Below, piece after piece: positions 27,060-40,790 of a stretch of 64,000 bases of DNA (positions are counted from its first letter, which is position 1; every line of letters starts with the position of its first letter). The notes under the pieces were generated by a model that saw nothing but the letters and a program-made list of their open reading frames with translations, was not told where the DNA came from and searched no databases. The translations under genes were made by a program, and so were the position numbers. The stretch is taken from contig JAKJHU010000065.1 of assembly GCA_022316685.1 (NCBI GenBank), forward strand, positions 1,978,322 to 2,042,321, given 5' to 3'. The DNA is from Progne subis subis (taxonomy: Eukaryota; Chordata; Aves; Passeriformes; Hirundinidae).

Positions 27060-27420
27060 GAGAGCTGGTTTAAAAGCGCGAAGCAAGCTTCCGTTTGAAA
27101 GGCTTCACTTGGGCTTTGCAGGAGAAATCAAAAAGCTTCTTTAGGAAGTGCAGAGGCTCTGCCATGAAGCGAGTGCTCCGGCGGGCAGCAGCGCTCGGGC
27201 AGCTCCCACGGGGAGCGCTGGGAGAAGCTCCGGGGCTGGAATTCCCACTGGAGACGGTGGTGCCGCAGCCCGGCTCTTGTCTCCTGCAGGCGCCGGGGGA
27301 GAGCCCCCGCACGAATGTGTTTGCTTGTCTAAAGTCTGAGCAGTTTTTAGCAGTCTTCCAGCCTCCGGTGCGGGGTTTTGAAACTCCATCACAAGCCGCC
27401 AGCAGAAGGTTCTGAAAAAA
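27060..27420. promoter_or_regulatory. Small CpG-rich block upstream of CACNA1D
   Basis: A GC- and CpG-rich patch (GCTCCGGCGGGCAGCAGCGC, GGCGCCGGGG, CCCCGCACG, CCGGTGCGGGG) about 5.5 kb upstream of the coding start. It could be an alternative or unannotated promoter, an enhancer with CpG retention, or an old GC-rich insertion. The 106-codon frame at 27095-27415 and overlapping minus-strand frames resemble no known protein and are expected by chance in GC-rich DNA. Confidence 0.4.
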
Positions 27421-30400
27421 AGCCCGGAGCGTGGCTCGTATTTATAAAAGTTATTTGTTTGCGTGAGGCACATGTGCTGATGCTGTGAGAGTCATCCATC
27501 CATTTTGCTGTGACATTTTCCAGCACAATTATGTGTAGTGGAATTTTTTATTTTTTATTTTTTATTTTTTTTTTTTTGGTAGCTGGCTATGTTGCCCATC
27601 TGTGAAATCATCATTCTACCGAGCACTAAAAATAGAGATGAAACTCTTGAGAGAAAATTTTGAATCTGCTTAAATGACAGCTTGAAATGTGTTCCTGCAG
27701 TCAACAGTCTAAATATTTTCTATCCTAAATATGGATACTCTAAATTTAAGGTGATGTAGTCCTGCTGTCACCACTTCAATTTACCTTGCTAGCACAGTAA
27801 TAGAGCTGGAAATAATTTCTGGCTGGAAACCTGGTCTGGTGCCCACCAAAGCCAAATCACTTGAGCCCCAAAGGAGCGTGACTGGGATAGGCATGAGAGA
27901 GCTCTGGAAGGTGGATAACCCACAGAGTGGAAATATTTATTCATAATAGGGGATCCCTGGAGAAAAAGATGAAGACAATCCATGGTTGTAGATCAGAGGG
28001 GAACAAGGAGAAGATGATTTCTTGATTTTTGTCTACTAGGAAATGAAGCTTTGAGATAAAGAGCAACAGAGTATCCAGCAATTTTTAATTAATTGCATTT
28101 TCAGCCAAAGAAAGTTAGTGAAAAGATATACCAAACTGAGAACAGTGGAGAACTGCAAGTAGAAGAGGGAACTGCTGGAAGAATATAAGCTGTGTTGCTG
28201 AGTAATAGCATCCTAATTGAAGCCACACAAAGCCAAAGAATCTAATTAGTCAGGAAAATGCATTTCATTACTTTCTTAATAATTTGTTTTGAAAAACTCC
28301 AACTGGATTTTACATTTGACAGGTTTTCATTGTGTTCAGAGCAGATTACACTGTTTATACTTGCATATAGAGACAATGAAAAATATCATTTCAGATATAA
28401 AAAAGGAAGTGTTTATTTCAAAATCACGTTTGCAGCTGTTCCTTGCTATCTGGGTACCATTCTGAAAAGTTCTGCAGAGAGGATGGAAAAAATAAATTGG
28501 ACTTTTGTTGTGTTGGTAAGCAATACTGGAGAGCATCACCCATTTTTTAATCCACAGCAATCTGAGACACACTTGAAGCTTCAGCTCAGCCAAACAAATG
28601 GAAAGAACATTGTTCGTGCATCCTGCTGCTTTTCCTCCTTCTTTCCCTTCTTCAGCTCTCACTCTCCCTGTCTTTGTACGAGGTTTCACAAAGAGATTTT
28701 TTTCACAAAATATAGAGCTAAATCTCCAGCTAGACTGAACCAGTGTTACTCACTTCATTTATATTAAGCTTTCAAAATTTTGTATTTTTGGTGAGTTTAT
28801 ATGCAAATGATTAAATGGTAAGACCTCAGTGCGGTAGGTTTCTTGCATCTGGGAATTTTTTTTCAAGTGCTAAATAGTAGAGAAGAAAATCAAAATTATG
28901 TTTAGTATCAGGATATTTTGCTCATGCAAATTAGTACAAAAAATCAATGATGCAAAAACATAAAAGTATTCTTGCAGAGGACATATAAAAATTCAGTGCT
29001 GTATCCTCTTGAAAGTTCTTTTACCTATTAAATCTCAAGTGTGGATAAGGTCAATAACATGGACAATTAAGCCTCCCTCTCATCATTTTTATCCTATAGT
29101 GGATTAATGTATTTTAAATTCCATTTATGTACCTTTTTATCTGCTTTTGAGATCCAAGTTAATGGGTTTTCAGAAGTCTGTACTTTTTGTATTTGTCTAT
29201 ATAAACTACATCCACAATAACAATGTGCTATTTTGAGTTCTTTAAAGAGTCACCCTTACTCATAGTGACATCAGAAAAGTGATATTCACCAATCTGACGT
29301 AAAAAATATATGGACATATTTAAATTTCATTATGCTCTTTTTTAGATAAAAATTCTAACTAGATTTTCAAATTCAAACTGTAGCTCCATCATACTTTAGA
29401 TGAGTAGAACGAAAGTACAGGTCTTTAGACAAGAAGAGAGCATGCACCTGAAAATACATACAAAATTCAAAGGAAATGCATAACATGGACAAGAATTAAT
29501 CCTTCAAATCCTTGTTTGCAACACAGCCATGTTTCCTTAAAATATTCCTTCCATGAATAAAGACAGTAATAGTTTAGTATATATTAGCATAGTAATAACT
29601 TCAGCTGGACTATTAGAATTAATAATGGATTAACCCACATGAGTGAGAATCCCTCCCTTGTTAATGATGAGGCTACTTCTGTAGCTTCCCATTTTTTATA
29701 AAATTATGTATTTGTTACGTAAGTTCCTCCCACATGCATTGCAACTGGATTTGTTTTCGCTTCCTGCAGAGATCTGCTGCAGAGTGTTGCTGTGCTCCAT
29801 TCCATGAGTTCACAGTGGCCGAAGTTTTGGTTAAGCAGGTTTACCCTTCTGCACAACCCCCCAAAATTCTTAATGGGCTCTGCTCCTATGACGTCCCTAA
29901 GAGGCAATTTCTCCATCTGCCTCTTTTCCTTACACAGAATAAATGCCTGAGAAGCAGTAAATGTTATCAAGAGGGGAATGATGGCATTTTAGTTGGAAAT
30001 CTGCAATAAATGTATTATAACATTGAATGTATCTACTCCCTGCTCTACCAATCTATAATATATAAATGAAGCACACTGAGTGTGGTGTGGCACAGAGGTA
30101 TGACAGGTGGGAACATCCATGTCTCTTTCTTCTCTGGACAATGGTTATTTCCATTCAAAATGTCATCACGGGCTATAGTGGCTGGGACTTATTCTAAAGC
30201 ATCCACAGAATGCTGGCCATTTCATTCAGGAGTGAGTAACCAATATCAAAGTGAAGCAATCTTAGGGGAAACAAATGGACATCAGCTTCTAGAGGAAGAG
30301 AAAACAGCTGTTCAGAGAAGAATTGATGGCTTCATTAATTAGCGATTTTGTACCTAAAGACAATCAGTGTTCCTTGATACTTCCTCAGAAGTTTCTAAAC

Positions 30401-31934
30401 AGACTTTATTTCCTTTTTAACTCTAATTTTAATTTGAAAATATGGTAGGTAATTTGATCTAGTGATAAAGGAACTGTTAGCTTTTGAAATATGCACAACT
30501 CTATGCCTCCAAATTTGGACCAAGAGTGATTTTTTTTCCTCTCTGCTTTATGGTTTTATTGGTTTTGAGGAGTATTTGGTAGCTTCCAGTACATATTGCT
30601 GTGGTCATTATAAGGACTGTGGGTTAGAAAATAGGCATTGGTGAGGCCCAAATCAGGAAATTTATGAAAACATTTGCAAGGGAAGCAGCAATTTTTTGGG
30701 GAATGTTTTTGTTTGTGTTATATCCAGGCCTTGTCACCTTATCAGATATGAATTTCTCAGTAGTGCCTCAGTGCTTTAATGAATAAGCTTAATTAAGAAA
30801 AAAGAATAAAAAATTTGGATGCTGGAGTCCGGCTTTGCCGAGGCCCTTCTTAGGTATTTGGGTTAGGCACAAACTCCTGCTAAGCACATTAGGTGCCTTC
30901 TTCAGTTTCTGTAGTGGTTGTTAGGCAACTAATGTTTTTTAGATACTTTTGAGAATGTACCAAGCATTTTTGACACCTAAATATCTGACTGTCGAGAAGT
31001 CCTAGTTAATTTCTGGACATGTAAGGCAAGTACATAACCACATTTAGTCTGTTTAAACTGGAAACACCTGCACATTAATGACACCTGTGAAGAGGGAGGG
31101 GTGCCATCCCAAATCAACCAAACCTGCAACAGTTGAGCCAGTCAGGTCAGAACATTACAAAAGAGGAAGCTCTGAACTCAAGGTGGAGAAGGGTCCGTGG
31201 AAAGCTGCTCTCTAAATTAGTCTTACTGTTGATTTTTTTAAAAAATTGTTTATTTTTTATTAGTTATTCTCTAATTAACAAAGGTAATGCCCAAAAGGAT
31301 AGGCTCTACCTAATGGAGATCTTATATGGCTGGGCCTTCTTCACTGGATCCCTGGAGAATATCAGCAGTATTAAGGTTTTATGGCTCTTCTTCTAATTAC
31401 TGTCTGTAGATGTTATTTATTATTAGTTAGATGGAGATATTTGTGGATGAAGAATGGATGAAAGAGTGCGTAGGCACGTGAATAGGAAAGTGGCAGAGGA
31501 AAGGTGTAGTAGAAATAGTTTAATGGAGAAGTTTTCTTAACAAAATACCACTTTTTTTCAAAGATGAGGGTTCACGCCCACCGAGTTTGACTGTGGCTTG
31601 TTCAAAGGAAATAATGAAATACTCTTTAAAAATATGGGGAAACGTTCATTGCAGAGAAAGCAAACTGTAATTTTGAAGCATCAGTTCCGTTTCAAATTGA
31701 AATTTAGGTCTATAATTCTTACCGGACTTCATTAATCGCTTTTTGTAGTGATTGAAACACTGCTTTGCCGTGAGGGGCGGTGGCTGTCCCGAGTTTTCTC
31801 TGTGTGGTAACAGCTGACGGTCCCTCCAGCCGCGTGTATCAGTACACGGCATTTCTGTGGTAGCCTCGCCACCGATGAGACAAAGCCTAAATGAGTGTTT
31901 GCGGGCTCTGTAGTGGGAGATAACGCTGAAGTTG
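27421..31934. other. Intergenic sequence, no supportable gene
   Basis: AT-rich. It includes a TTTTTTA tandem with T tail (27544-27577). A 169-codon open frame at 28258-28767 is the longest in the upstream region but has no recognised domain. A segment at about 30860-30985 with TTAGGCACAAA, TTAGGTGCC, TTAGGCAACTAA and GACACCTAAATA words resembles an ancient amniote interspersed repeat, though the family is not identified. Confidence 0.55.
27544..27577 (+). repeat. (TTTTTTA)n simple repeat with poly-T
   Basis: About three TTTTTTA units are followed by a run of 13 T. Simple low-complexity sequence. Confidence 0.85.
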
Positions 31935-31954
31935 TTTTTTTTTTTTTTTTTTTT
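31935..31954 (+). repeat. Poly-T run bordering the promoter island
   Basis: Twenty consecutive T bases lie immediately upstream of the CCAAT motif at 31960 and about 80 bp before the CpG island begins. Such a stiff dA:dT tract can exclude nucleosomes at promoters. That role is inferred here. Confidence 0.85.
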
Positions 31955-32513
31955 CCCAACCAATTCATTTATTTGGATAAGTTTTGAACATCCCAGTGTT
32001 AGCTTGAAGCCAGAATGACGGCGTTTCAACAGCTCAGCGGAGAGCGCGGGGCTGGGATAACTCGGGAGTTTTCCTGGAGGTGCGGGCAGGGATGGAGCGG
32101 CCGGAGAGCCTGGAGCGCCGAGAGCGGGGACGCGGTGATGGAGCTCGGGGAGAGGGAGACGCTGAAGCCGCGGAGGCCGAGGTCGATGCCGCGGGCGTTG
32201 CCGCTGTCCCTGCCCCGGGCAGGGGTTCGGGCGGGGCGGGCGCGGCTCTGTTTGCGGGGCCGGAGCTCCGGGCGGTCGGAGCGGCCCCGCGCCCCCGCCC
32301 GGCCGCAGCAGCAGGTGGCGGTGACGGCGGCAGCAGCGAGGGAGTTAAAGCCCGCGGCGGCGGGAGGAGGGGGGCTGCGAGCGGGCGGCGGAGGGAGGAG
32401 GAGGGGGCCGAGGCGGAGCAGGCGGCGGAGGGAGGAGGGGGACCGGGGAGCAGGCAGCGGCGCAGGAGGGGACCGAGGAGCCGGCGGCGGCGGCAGCAGC
32501 CGGGTTGCTAGGG

Positions 32514-32543
32514 ATGGAGAGATCCCGTGTCACCCGGATGTGA
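32514..32543 (+). other. Upstream ORF 1 in CACNA1D leader (9 codons)
   Basis: An ATG in the probable 5' leader opens a nine-residue ORF (MERSRVTRM) that stops at TGA 32541-32543, about 230 nt before the main start. It ends six bases before the next upstream ATG. Whether it is inside the mature leader depends on the unmapped transcription start. If it is, it would be expected to lower initiation at the main ATG. Confidence 0.4.
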
Positions 32544-32548
32544 GTGTC

Positions 32549-32641
32549 ATGTTGGCCCAAACTCTGAGGGATTTGGCAGCGGCGAAGCAGCAGCGGCAGG
32601 AGGAGGAGGAGCAGCAGCAGCAGCCCCTCGCACGTCTCTAG
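32549..32641 (+). other. Upstream ORF 2 in CACNA1D leader (30 codons, Glu/Gln-rich)
   Basis: A second upstream ATG (G at -3) opens a 30-residue ORF beginning MLAQTLRDLAAAKQQRQ and continuing through four Glu and four Gln to PLARL, stopping at TAG 32639-32641. The CAG and GAG triplet runs explain the composition. The ORF ends 134 nt before the CACNA1D start, far enough for reinitiation. A tiny third ORF (MGVG) follows at 32650-32664. This is a leader feature and not a recognised gene; the peptide itself matches nothing I know. Confidence 0.45.
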
Positions 32642-32775
32642 TCGCTACGATGGGGGTCGGGTAGCGGGTAGCGCAGGGGCAGCGCGCACCTGGCTCGGGG
32701 TGGGGTTGGGGGGCGTCTCTGCCCTCTTCTGTTTTTTTTTCATTTTCCTCTGACACGCTGGAGAAAGTGAGAAAA

Positions 32776-32812
32776 ATGCACCAGCAGCAGCAGCCCGAGC
32801 AGCACCCTGAAG
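32776..32812 (+). CDS. CACNA1D: CACNA1D coding exon 1 (start of Cav1.3 alpha-1D)
   Basis: This is the first coding exon of the pore-forming alpha-1D subunit of the L-type calcium channel Cav1.3, a plasma-membrane channel of neurons, hair cells, pacemaker and endocrine cells. It encodes 12 residues, beginning Met-His and continuing with a run of four Gln (MHQQQQPEQHPE), plus the first base of a split Glu codon. The start ATG at 32776 has A at -3 and is the only ATG in this frame that I see near the donor. The exon ends at a good donor (AAG|gtagga, GT at 32813-32814) in phase 1, which matches the two bases opening exon 2. The exon is short and low-complexity, as this end of the family is variable; human Cav1.3 instead starts with a Met-rich stretch. 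It sits inside a CpG island. The call depends mainly on its fit to exon 2. Transcript data could still show another first exon. Confidence 0.85.
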
Positions 32813-34800
32813 GTAGGAGCCGGAGCGCCCACCAAGGGCAGCGGCGTGCTTGGGGCTTGAGGGGAGGGAGGGGGCGGGGGAGGATTTAGGAGGGATTTGG
32901 GAGTCGGGGATTGGGGGGATTAGGGAAGCGGTCGAGGATGGGCTCGGTTTGGGATGGGAAAAGAACGAGCGGCTGTGTTCGAGGAGGGACCGGGAAGGGC
33001 AGGGGATGAGACGAAGGCGGGACAAGGTGCTGCCCTCGGCGTGTGACCAGCGTGCGAGTGGATTTATGCGCGTCTGTCCCTTGCCCTGGGGCCATTAATA
33101 CCAGCTGCGGGAGGACGCGGCCGGGGCTGCTTTTGCCACATCCGTTGTAACTGGGGCTGAACCTGCCCGGAGCTGCGGCTCCCGGGGGCTGCCCCGCTCC
33201 GGGCGCGATGCGCTCGGCCCCTGCCCGGCGGGGCGCACGGGGGCGAGACGCGGGGCTCCGGCGCTGCCACGGCCCCCGCTGTTGTTTATAAATGATTCCT
33301 CCCCCCTCCATCAGCAGCAAGTTAGCGTTGCCCCCGAGGAACGCAGTCACCCGGGCTTTGTTTCCCTTTCGAGCGTCCATTTAAAAAGACGCTGGCTATA
33401 TAGATAGATGGATAGGTGGGTGGTTTATTTGCGCCGAGCCACGTTTCATGGCATCCCGAAGGGCAGGCGGAAGGCGGGGGAGAGATGGCTGTGCCATTGC
33501 TTTTATATCTGGGGGGGAGGGAAGAAAAAAAAATATGAGAGGGGGCGGGAGGGGAAGCAGGCATGCTTTGGGAAAACGTCGGCGGTAGATGTGCCACCTT
33601 TGTCCCCGCGGCGGCTCTGCCCCCCGTGTCACCCAGCTGTTGATGCGCCGCCGCTGGCCAGCGCTCGCCGCGCCGGTGCCGCTCCCCGCGGCGGCTCCGT
33701 GGGGGCCCCGCTGGGACCCCCCCACTCCCCGCCGCCATCCCGGGGAGCCATCTTAGGGCTCCCGCACCCCCCGAGCGTGCCTTCGGGAGCTCCCGTGCTC
33801 TGTGCCCCCCGCCTGGAGCGGCAGGGATTGTGCCTTCCCTGCCCCTCCGCTGCTTGACGGGGAGCGGTTTTCCCTCCCCTGCCTCGGGCAGATCCGTTTC
33901 ACGGTCATCACTCTTGCCAGCCCGGACTCCCAGCACGTATATTGTGCCTTTCCTCCATGTTTTTCGCCCACCCAGGCGTCAAGTTTTGAGTCGCACTCAG
34001 GAGCCTCTCCTTCCTACAGGTGCATGTAGGAGTAGACTGTTGCGCCAGTCAAAGAGCTCGCGAGGAAGGATCCTTGCGAGGAGGTGGTGTTTTGCCTCTT
34101 TGCTGTCATCTGCGTAAAGAGCCCTCGATTGTTATTTGGAAGACGCAGTTTATTTTTTAAATTCTCGTGAAGAAGCAATACCAAATGCCGTCCTTTTACG
34201 GATCCAAAGCTTGTCCTCTTACAATGGATTCCTGGGGCGAAAGATAGCAGAGCTCCATGAACGTGTTTATCGCAGACAGTATTGGATCTTTGCTTGTGGG
34301 AGGCATCCACGCATTTTTCTTGGAGAATGCAAAGCAGGGCAAGATTTAACTTGCTTACAGAACTTCCCCCTCTACCTTGCTGTTTATTCTTAATTGAACA
34401 ATGTGTAAGAATTTTAAGCAACTGTTCTTTCTACCAAAATAAATTGGGAGTAGTGAATGGTGCTACAGCAAACTTGATCTTAAAGGGTAGGTACGTTTTA
34501 CTGAATAAACATGAGGACAGGAAGGCTTCCATCCAGTTAGAAAAAGACATTGTAAGGGAAAGAATCAAAATGAGGATGGTTTGTCTCAATACTTATATTG
34601 ATTCTGAAGTGGTAAAACTGATTCCTGAGCGTATTTTCTACTGTCCAATTGCATATAGCACAGCACAAGTGTATGCATATATATCTGTGCATGTAATGGA
34701 AACATCACTATGCAATGAAGTCTTTAAACGATCTTTTTGGATTAGACCCCTTTTAGTGTAAAACAATTATAACCAAGTACTCTTTTCTTTTGTCCCACAG
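32813..34800 (+). other. CACNA1D: CACNA1D intron 1
   Basis: This 1,988-bp intron separates the short first coding exon from exon 2. Its first kilobase continues the CpG island and holds two G-rich runs of G-quadruplex type on the sense strand (32861-32880 and 32899-32925), a short GATA-like run near 33402-33417 and a perfect CGCTGGCCAGCG palindrome near 33652. The second half returns to AT-rich sequence. ORFs of up to 204 codons in the island, and 159 codons at 34282-34761, show no recognisable protein and are treated as chance. Confidence 0.88.
32861..32925 (+). other. Two G-quadruplex-type motifs at the start of intron 1
   Basis: G-runs at 32861-32880 (GGGG-A-GGG-A-GGGGG-C-GGGGG) and 32899-32925 (four runs of three or more G with loops of 4, 3 and 4) each satisfy the usual four-run quadruplex pattern on the sense strand, starting 49 nt after the exon 1 donor. 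Folding is not shown by sequence alone. Confidence 0.6.
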
Positions 34801-35119
34801 AGGTGAACTATGCAAGTAGCACCAGGATTCCTCTCCCTGGTGACGGACCAGCTATTCAGTCAAACAGTTCAGCACCATCCAAGCAAACTGTTCTATCTTG
34901 GCAAGCTGCAATCGATGCTGCTAGACAAGCAAAGGCTGCCCAAAACATGAGTACCACCACAGCCCAGCCTGTAGGATCTCTGTCCCAAAGAAAACGCCAG
35001 CAATATGCCAAGAGCAAAAAACAGGGTAATACGTCCAATAGTCGGCCACCCCGTGCCCTTTTCTGTTTATCCCTCAACAATCCAATACGAAGAGCCTGCA
35101 TTAGTCTAGTAGAATGGAA
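34801..35119 (+). CDS. CACNA1D: CACNA1D exon 2: N-terminal cytoplasmic domain with NSCaTE
   Basis: This exon encodes residues 13 to 119 of the avian-type Cav1.3 alpha-1D subunit. After the acceptor (tttgtcccacag, AG at 34799-34800) it opens with two bases completing Glu13. It carries the helix [14 protein letters not shown] at residues 45-58, the N-terminal calmodulin-binding NSCaTE element known in Cav1.2 and Cav1.3; the key positions correspond to Trp46, Ile50 and Arg54. A basic patch, [15 protein letters not shown], follows at residues 74-88, and then the conserved [18 protein letters not shown] at 97-114, which leads into domain I. The exon ends in VEWK, with the Lys codon split (AA at the end; GT donor at 35120-35121). 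Its length is 319 bp (2 + 105 codons + 2). The sequence matches the Cav1.3 paralogue better than Cav1.2, whose N-terminus differs around the RPPRALFC region. The ORF runs on past the donor for about 130 nt before a stop, so the true exon end is set by the donor and by its phase match to exon 3. Confidence 0.97.
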
Positions 35120-37670
<2,551 letters not shown>

Positions 37671-40499
37671 TAACATGGATTAACTAGTATTTGAGACTGC
37701 ACTAAATACAGGTAATTTCAGTAAAAGAAATTGGTATGTAGTGATATACAAAATGTATATGGACTTGCTTTATGGTTTCCCCTGGTATTGTGTGTTCAAA
37801 ATGAGGGGTTTTTAATCAGTAAAACTCTTGGGAGGGAAATTTGCCTTGATATTATGCTGTGTGTGTCCATTTATTTGTGTGCCATAAAAACTTTAGTTTC
37901 TGTTTCTATTGCTTATATTGATTACATGTATTTACTAGCTGTTAATGTTTCTGACACTTGTTTCAGACTTGAAGGTTTACTGCCTTTCCTAGTGTACTTG
38001 TCTGCTCTGCAGCTTTTAATGGTGCTATTTGGCTGTTTGTTTTACTGGGTATTTTAATTTTTAATGAGAGGATGGTGGGAAATTTTGCATTAATCCACTT
38101 TAAAGTGATAGGAACATGAATGTGAATTTTCAAAGCGGTCACTCCTGGTATAAATGACCTTTCAGAAAAGGGATGGTATTGCAGTAAGTGGTGCGTAGAG
38201 ATGCATTTCTTTGGTGGGAAATAGTATACTATGGTTGTGCTTGAAAAGGTAAAATGGAAATGAATTTTTTTTAATTCTCTAAAACTTACAAAGGCTGTCA
38301 CTCAAGGTGGTATTGAATTATATTGCTAATGATTTTGCTTATATTAACTCCATCTTGAAATAGTGGAGTTGAGTGGTCTTGTGCATTCATAATCTGCATG
38401 TGAGTCTTTGGGTGGGAAAGGAAGTTCATGGAATAGAGAATTGCATACCAAGAAGTAGGTAATTTTGGATTCATTTACCTGGAAAATTAGGGTTGATATG
38501 AGGTTGTCTGTTTTATGAACGTTTGCGTAATTTGTGGTGTGTATATGCTTATTTTTCTAAAAGTAGTTATTTTGTGCAGATGACTAATTTTTTTTTTTTT
38601 AATTGCAATTAAGTAAATATGGACAGTAAAGATTGCTGATGAAAGGCAGAATAATTCAGGTCAGTGTAAAGAAAGTTATGCAGCTGTGTATCCAGCCAAC
38701 CAACAGACTTTCTTTTTTTCCCCTGAGTAATTCAGGGTACACATCTCCATAGCTGTCAATCCACCATGAGATCTGCTAATAACTAATTTCAGAAAGCGTT
38801 ACATGAAAAGGGTAAAGTAGTTACTTGTGTCAGACAGAGGCTAATCGTTTTGAAAAATGTTTCTAGCATTAGTTTTGTTAGGTTATTGTCTGGTGTTTCT
38901 TACCCAATTTCAATTCTACAGTATGCTAGTATTTAGAAAGACAATGGACATTTTAATTCCTGATGATTTTTCTTTTTTTTTTTTAAATCTAATGTGGCCA
39001 GGCTAGTCTAAGGAATAATAATTTGCTTAATTTTTTCCTTTTTTTCTTTTAAGTAAGATATTCTTAATCCTTATCTATTTTAAGTAGAAGGGTTCTTGAA
39101 CTCCTCCAATTATATGTATATAAAGTTTACTTGGCCATTTAAAGGATCTCAAATTCTCATTTAAATTTGCATCCTGTTTATCCCAAAGCTGATTAATTTC
39201 ACTAAGTTTGCTCAAAGAACAGAATTTATAGTGGCAATGTACTTTGGGCTGCTGGGAGAAATTTAAACTCAATAAGGGTGCACACAGGCACATGCTGTGT
39301 GTTCAATCTAATAAAATAAATAGTTCTGGAGTGAGCAGCATTGGTTTTTCTTATGACTGAGGTTCTCCAGCGTGAAATGCATTAACTGGTGGTCTGGGTT
39401 CGTGTCTCTCCTCTGGGATTTTACTGCCAATTTTCTTTGGTTAGTGTGGATTCAACTGCACTATGAGGGAATACAGCAGAAGAGCTGAGTTAGAAGTCTT
39501 CAGGCTTGCTTGGGAACCTGCTGGATCCTGTATTTCCTGCTGCTTGAGGTGCTTGTGCTGGAGAGGGGAGTGTCTTACAGTGGGAGTAGGGATTATTCTG
39601 TTAATAATGCTCAGATCTTTCATCTGGTTTGTGAACAGCCCAAATTTTAATCATCACTGAACCTTACAGATTTGGCAGGGTTTTGGCTCCTGACATACAA
39701 GATGGGGATGCCTGACCTGAGCCCTGCACTCTGGTCTTGCTAGGAGACTCCCCACTCTGGCTTTAAGTCGAGTTTTGCTTCATGAATTTTAGTTTGCATC
39801 TGGATATTATATCGAGCTTGGTTCTCTCAATGTTGCTGTATTGAATTGAATAGATGAATTGCTTTCCATCAGCTAGCTGAACTGGCTCATTTTTTTTGAA
39901 TTTGTAAACAGAAAAATGAAGTATTTATACATGTGGGGTTTTTCTATGAATACAAAATAGACATAATTTGTAATCAGCCTCAGAATGAGGAAGCAATGGT
40001 ATGAGATCAAAAATGAGATCAAAATACCAGTGGAGCACTGGTAAATGGGAACTAGAAATGTAAACTTTTCCATTTTTGGCTGGGCTCATGAGAAGGTACA
40101 TATGTGAGAATTTGAGCAGTCCAAGTTGCTCATCTTTTATGACTTGGAAAGTTTGCATTGGCAACCTCAGTGCAAGGGTGTATGTGCATGGACTGCAGTA
40201 CAGAGTGACGAACTTAAGCCTGAATTCTACTTCATTAATAATTAATCACTGCATGTACTGACACAAGTGGGCCCTGTTCTTCTCCAGGTCGATGGGGAAA
40301 CTTACTGAACTGAGAAATTTTCTGTTACAACAGAGCAGGGGCGATATACTTTGGGATGAAATCCTGCTTCATATTTTAAGGTAGTTTCTTTCATCTGCCT
40401 TCAGAAGTCTCAGGTGATCTGAACTTTCCGTGCTTGATTGAGCTCTTCCTTTTGGAAGTGTTTCTTGTCTGAGCTAGATAAGAAGCAGTCTCTAGCAGA

Positions 40500-40790
40500 A
40501 AGGGCTTCCTGTGTATCTGTCTTATTTCTGTCTTTTCCTTTTTTCCCCTCATCTGTGGAATGTTATTTCCCTTCATGTCTTTTGTCTTTGACTTCCCACT
40601 CATTTCTTTCTTGTCATCTTTTGCCTCTACCCTATGGCTTCCCTCTGTATTTTCTCCTCTGTGTGTCCTCTTGTGCAGCATGCTTTTCTCTATCTCCTTC
40701 TCCCACCTCAATTTGTCTTCCTGGTGTCATTCTACTGTCCCATGTTCTGTTCTGTGCTTGCCTCCTGCTGCCTTTGCTATTGCCCTAACT
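40500..40790 (+). repeat. Pyrimidine-rich tract in intron 3
   Basis: About 290 bp with strong C+T excess on the sense strand (TTTTCCTTTTTTCCCCTC, TTTCTCTATCTCCTTCTCCC). The corresponding open frames are low-complexity Ser/Leu/Phe-rich artefacts. It lies about 170 bp upstream of the GC-rich block at 40960. Confidence 0.6.

Larger units (their letters stand above)
32020..33870 (+). promoter_or_regulatory. CACNA1D: CACNA1D promoter CpG island and GC-rich 5' leader
   Basis: This roughly 1.8-kb block is strikingly GC- and CpG-rich against AT-rich flanks, and it surrounds coding exon 1. A GC-box cluster of GGGCGG type lies at about 32229-32242, and a CCAAT motif at 31960-31964 sits next to a 20-T run. 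I see no convincing TATA box, which fits a dispersed CpG-island promoter. The region from about 32330 to 32640 is very purine-rich (GGAGGAGG, GCGGCGG, CAGCAGC) and is most likely 5' untranslated leader. Long ORFs on both strands here are a by-product of high GC. The transcription start cannot be fixed from sequence; somewhere between 32,000 and 32,500 is plausible. Confidence 0.8.

Noticed and set aside
28258..28767. 169-codon open frame, the longest upstream of the promoter island
   Set aside because: No recognisable domain or signal, AT-driven composition, and an overlapping opposite-strand frame of similar quality.
32015..32641. 208-codon Arg/Gly-rich open frame in the CpG island
   Set aside because: Low-complexity product of GC-rich leader DNA; overlapping frames in the same region are equally long. 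Only the short upstream ORF ends are retained.
33322..33936. 204-codon minus-strand open frame in the island
   Set aside because: Pro/Arg/Gly-rich with no domain; expected in GC-rich DNA where stop codons are rare.
34282..34761. 159-codon open frame ending just before exon 2
   Set aside because: It lies in intron 1, has no recognisable motif and does not join exon 2 in frame.
40391..40711. Lys/Glu-rich minus-strand frame resembling a charged protein
   Set aside because: It is the complement of a C/T-rich simple tract, which produces Lys/Glu/Arg codons by composition.
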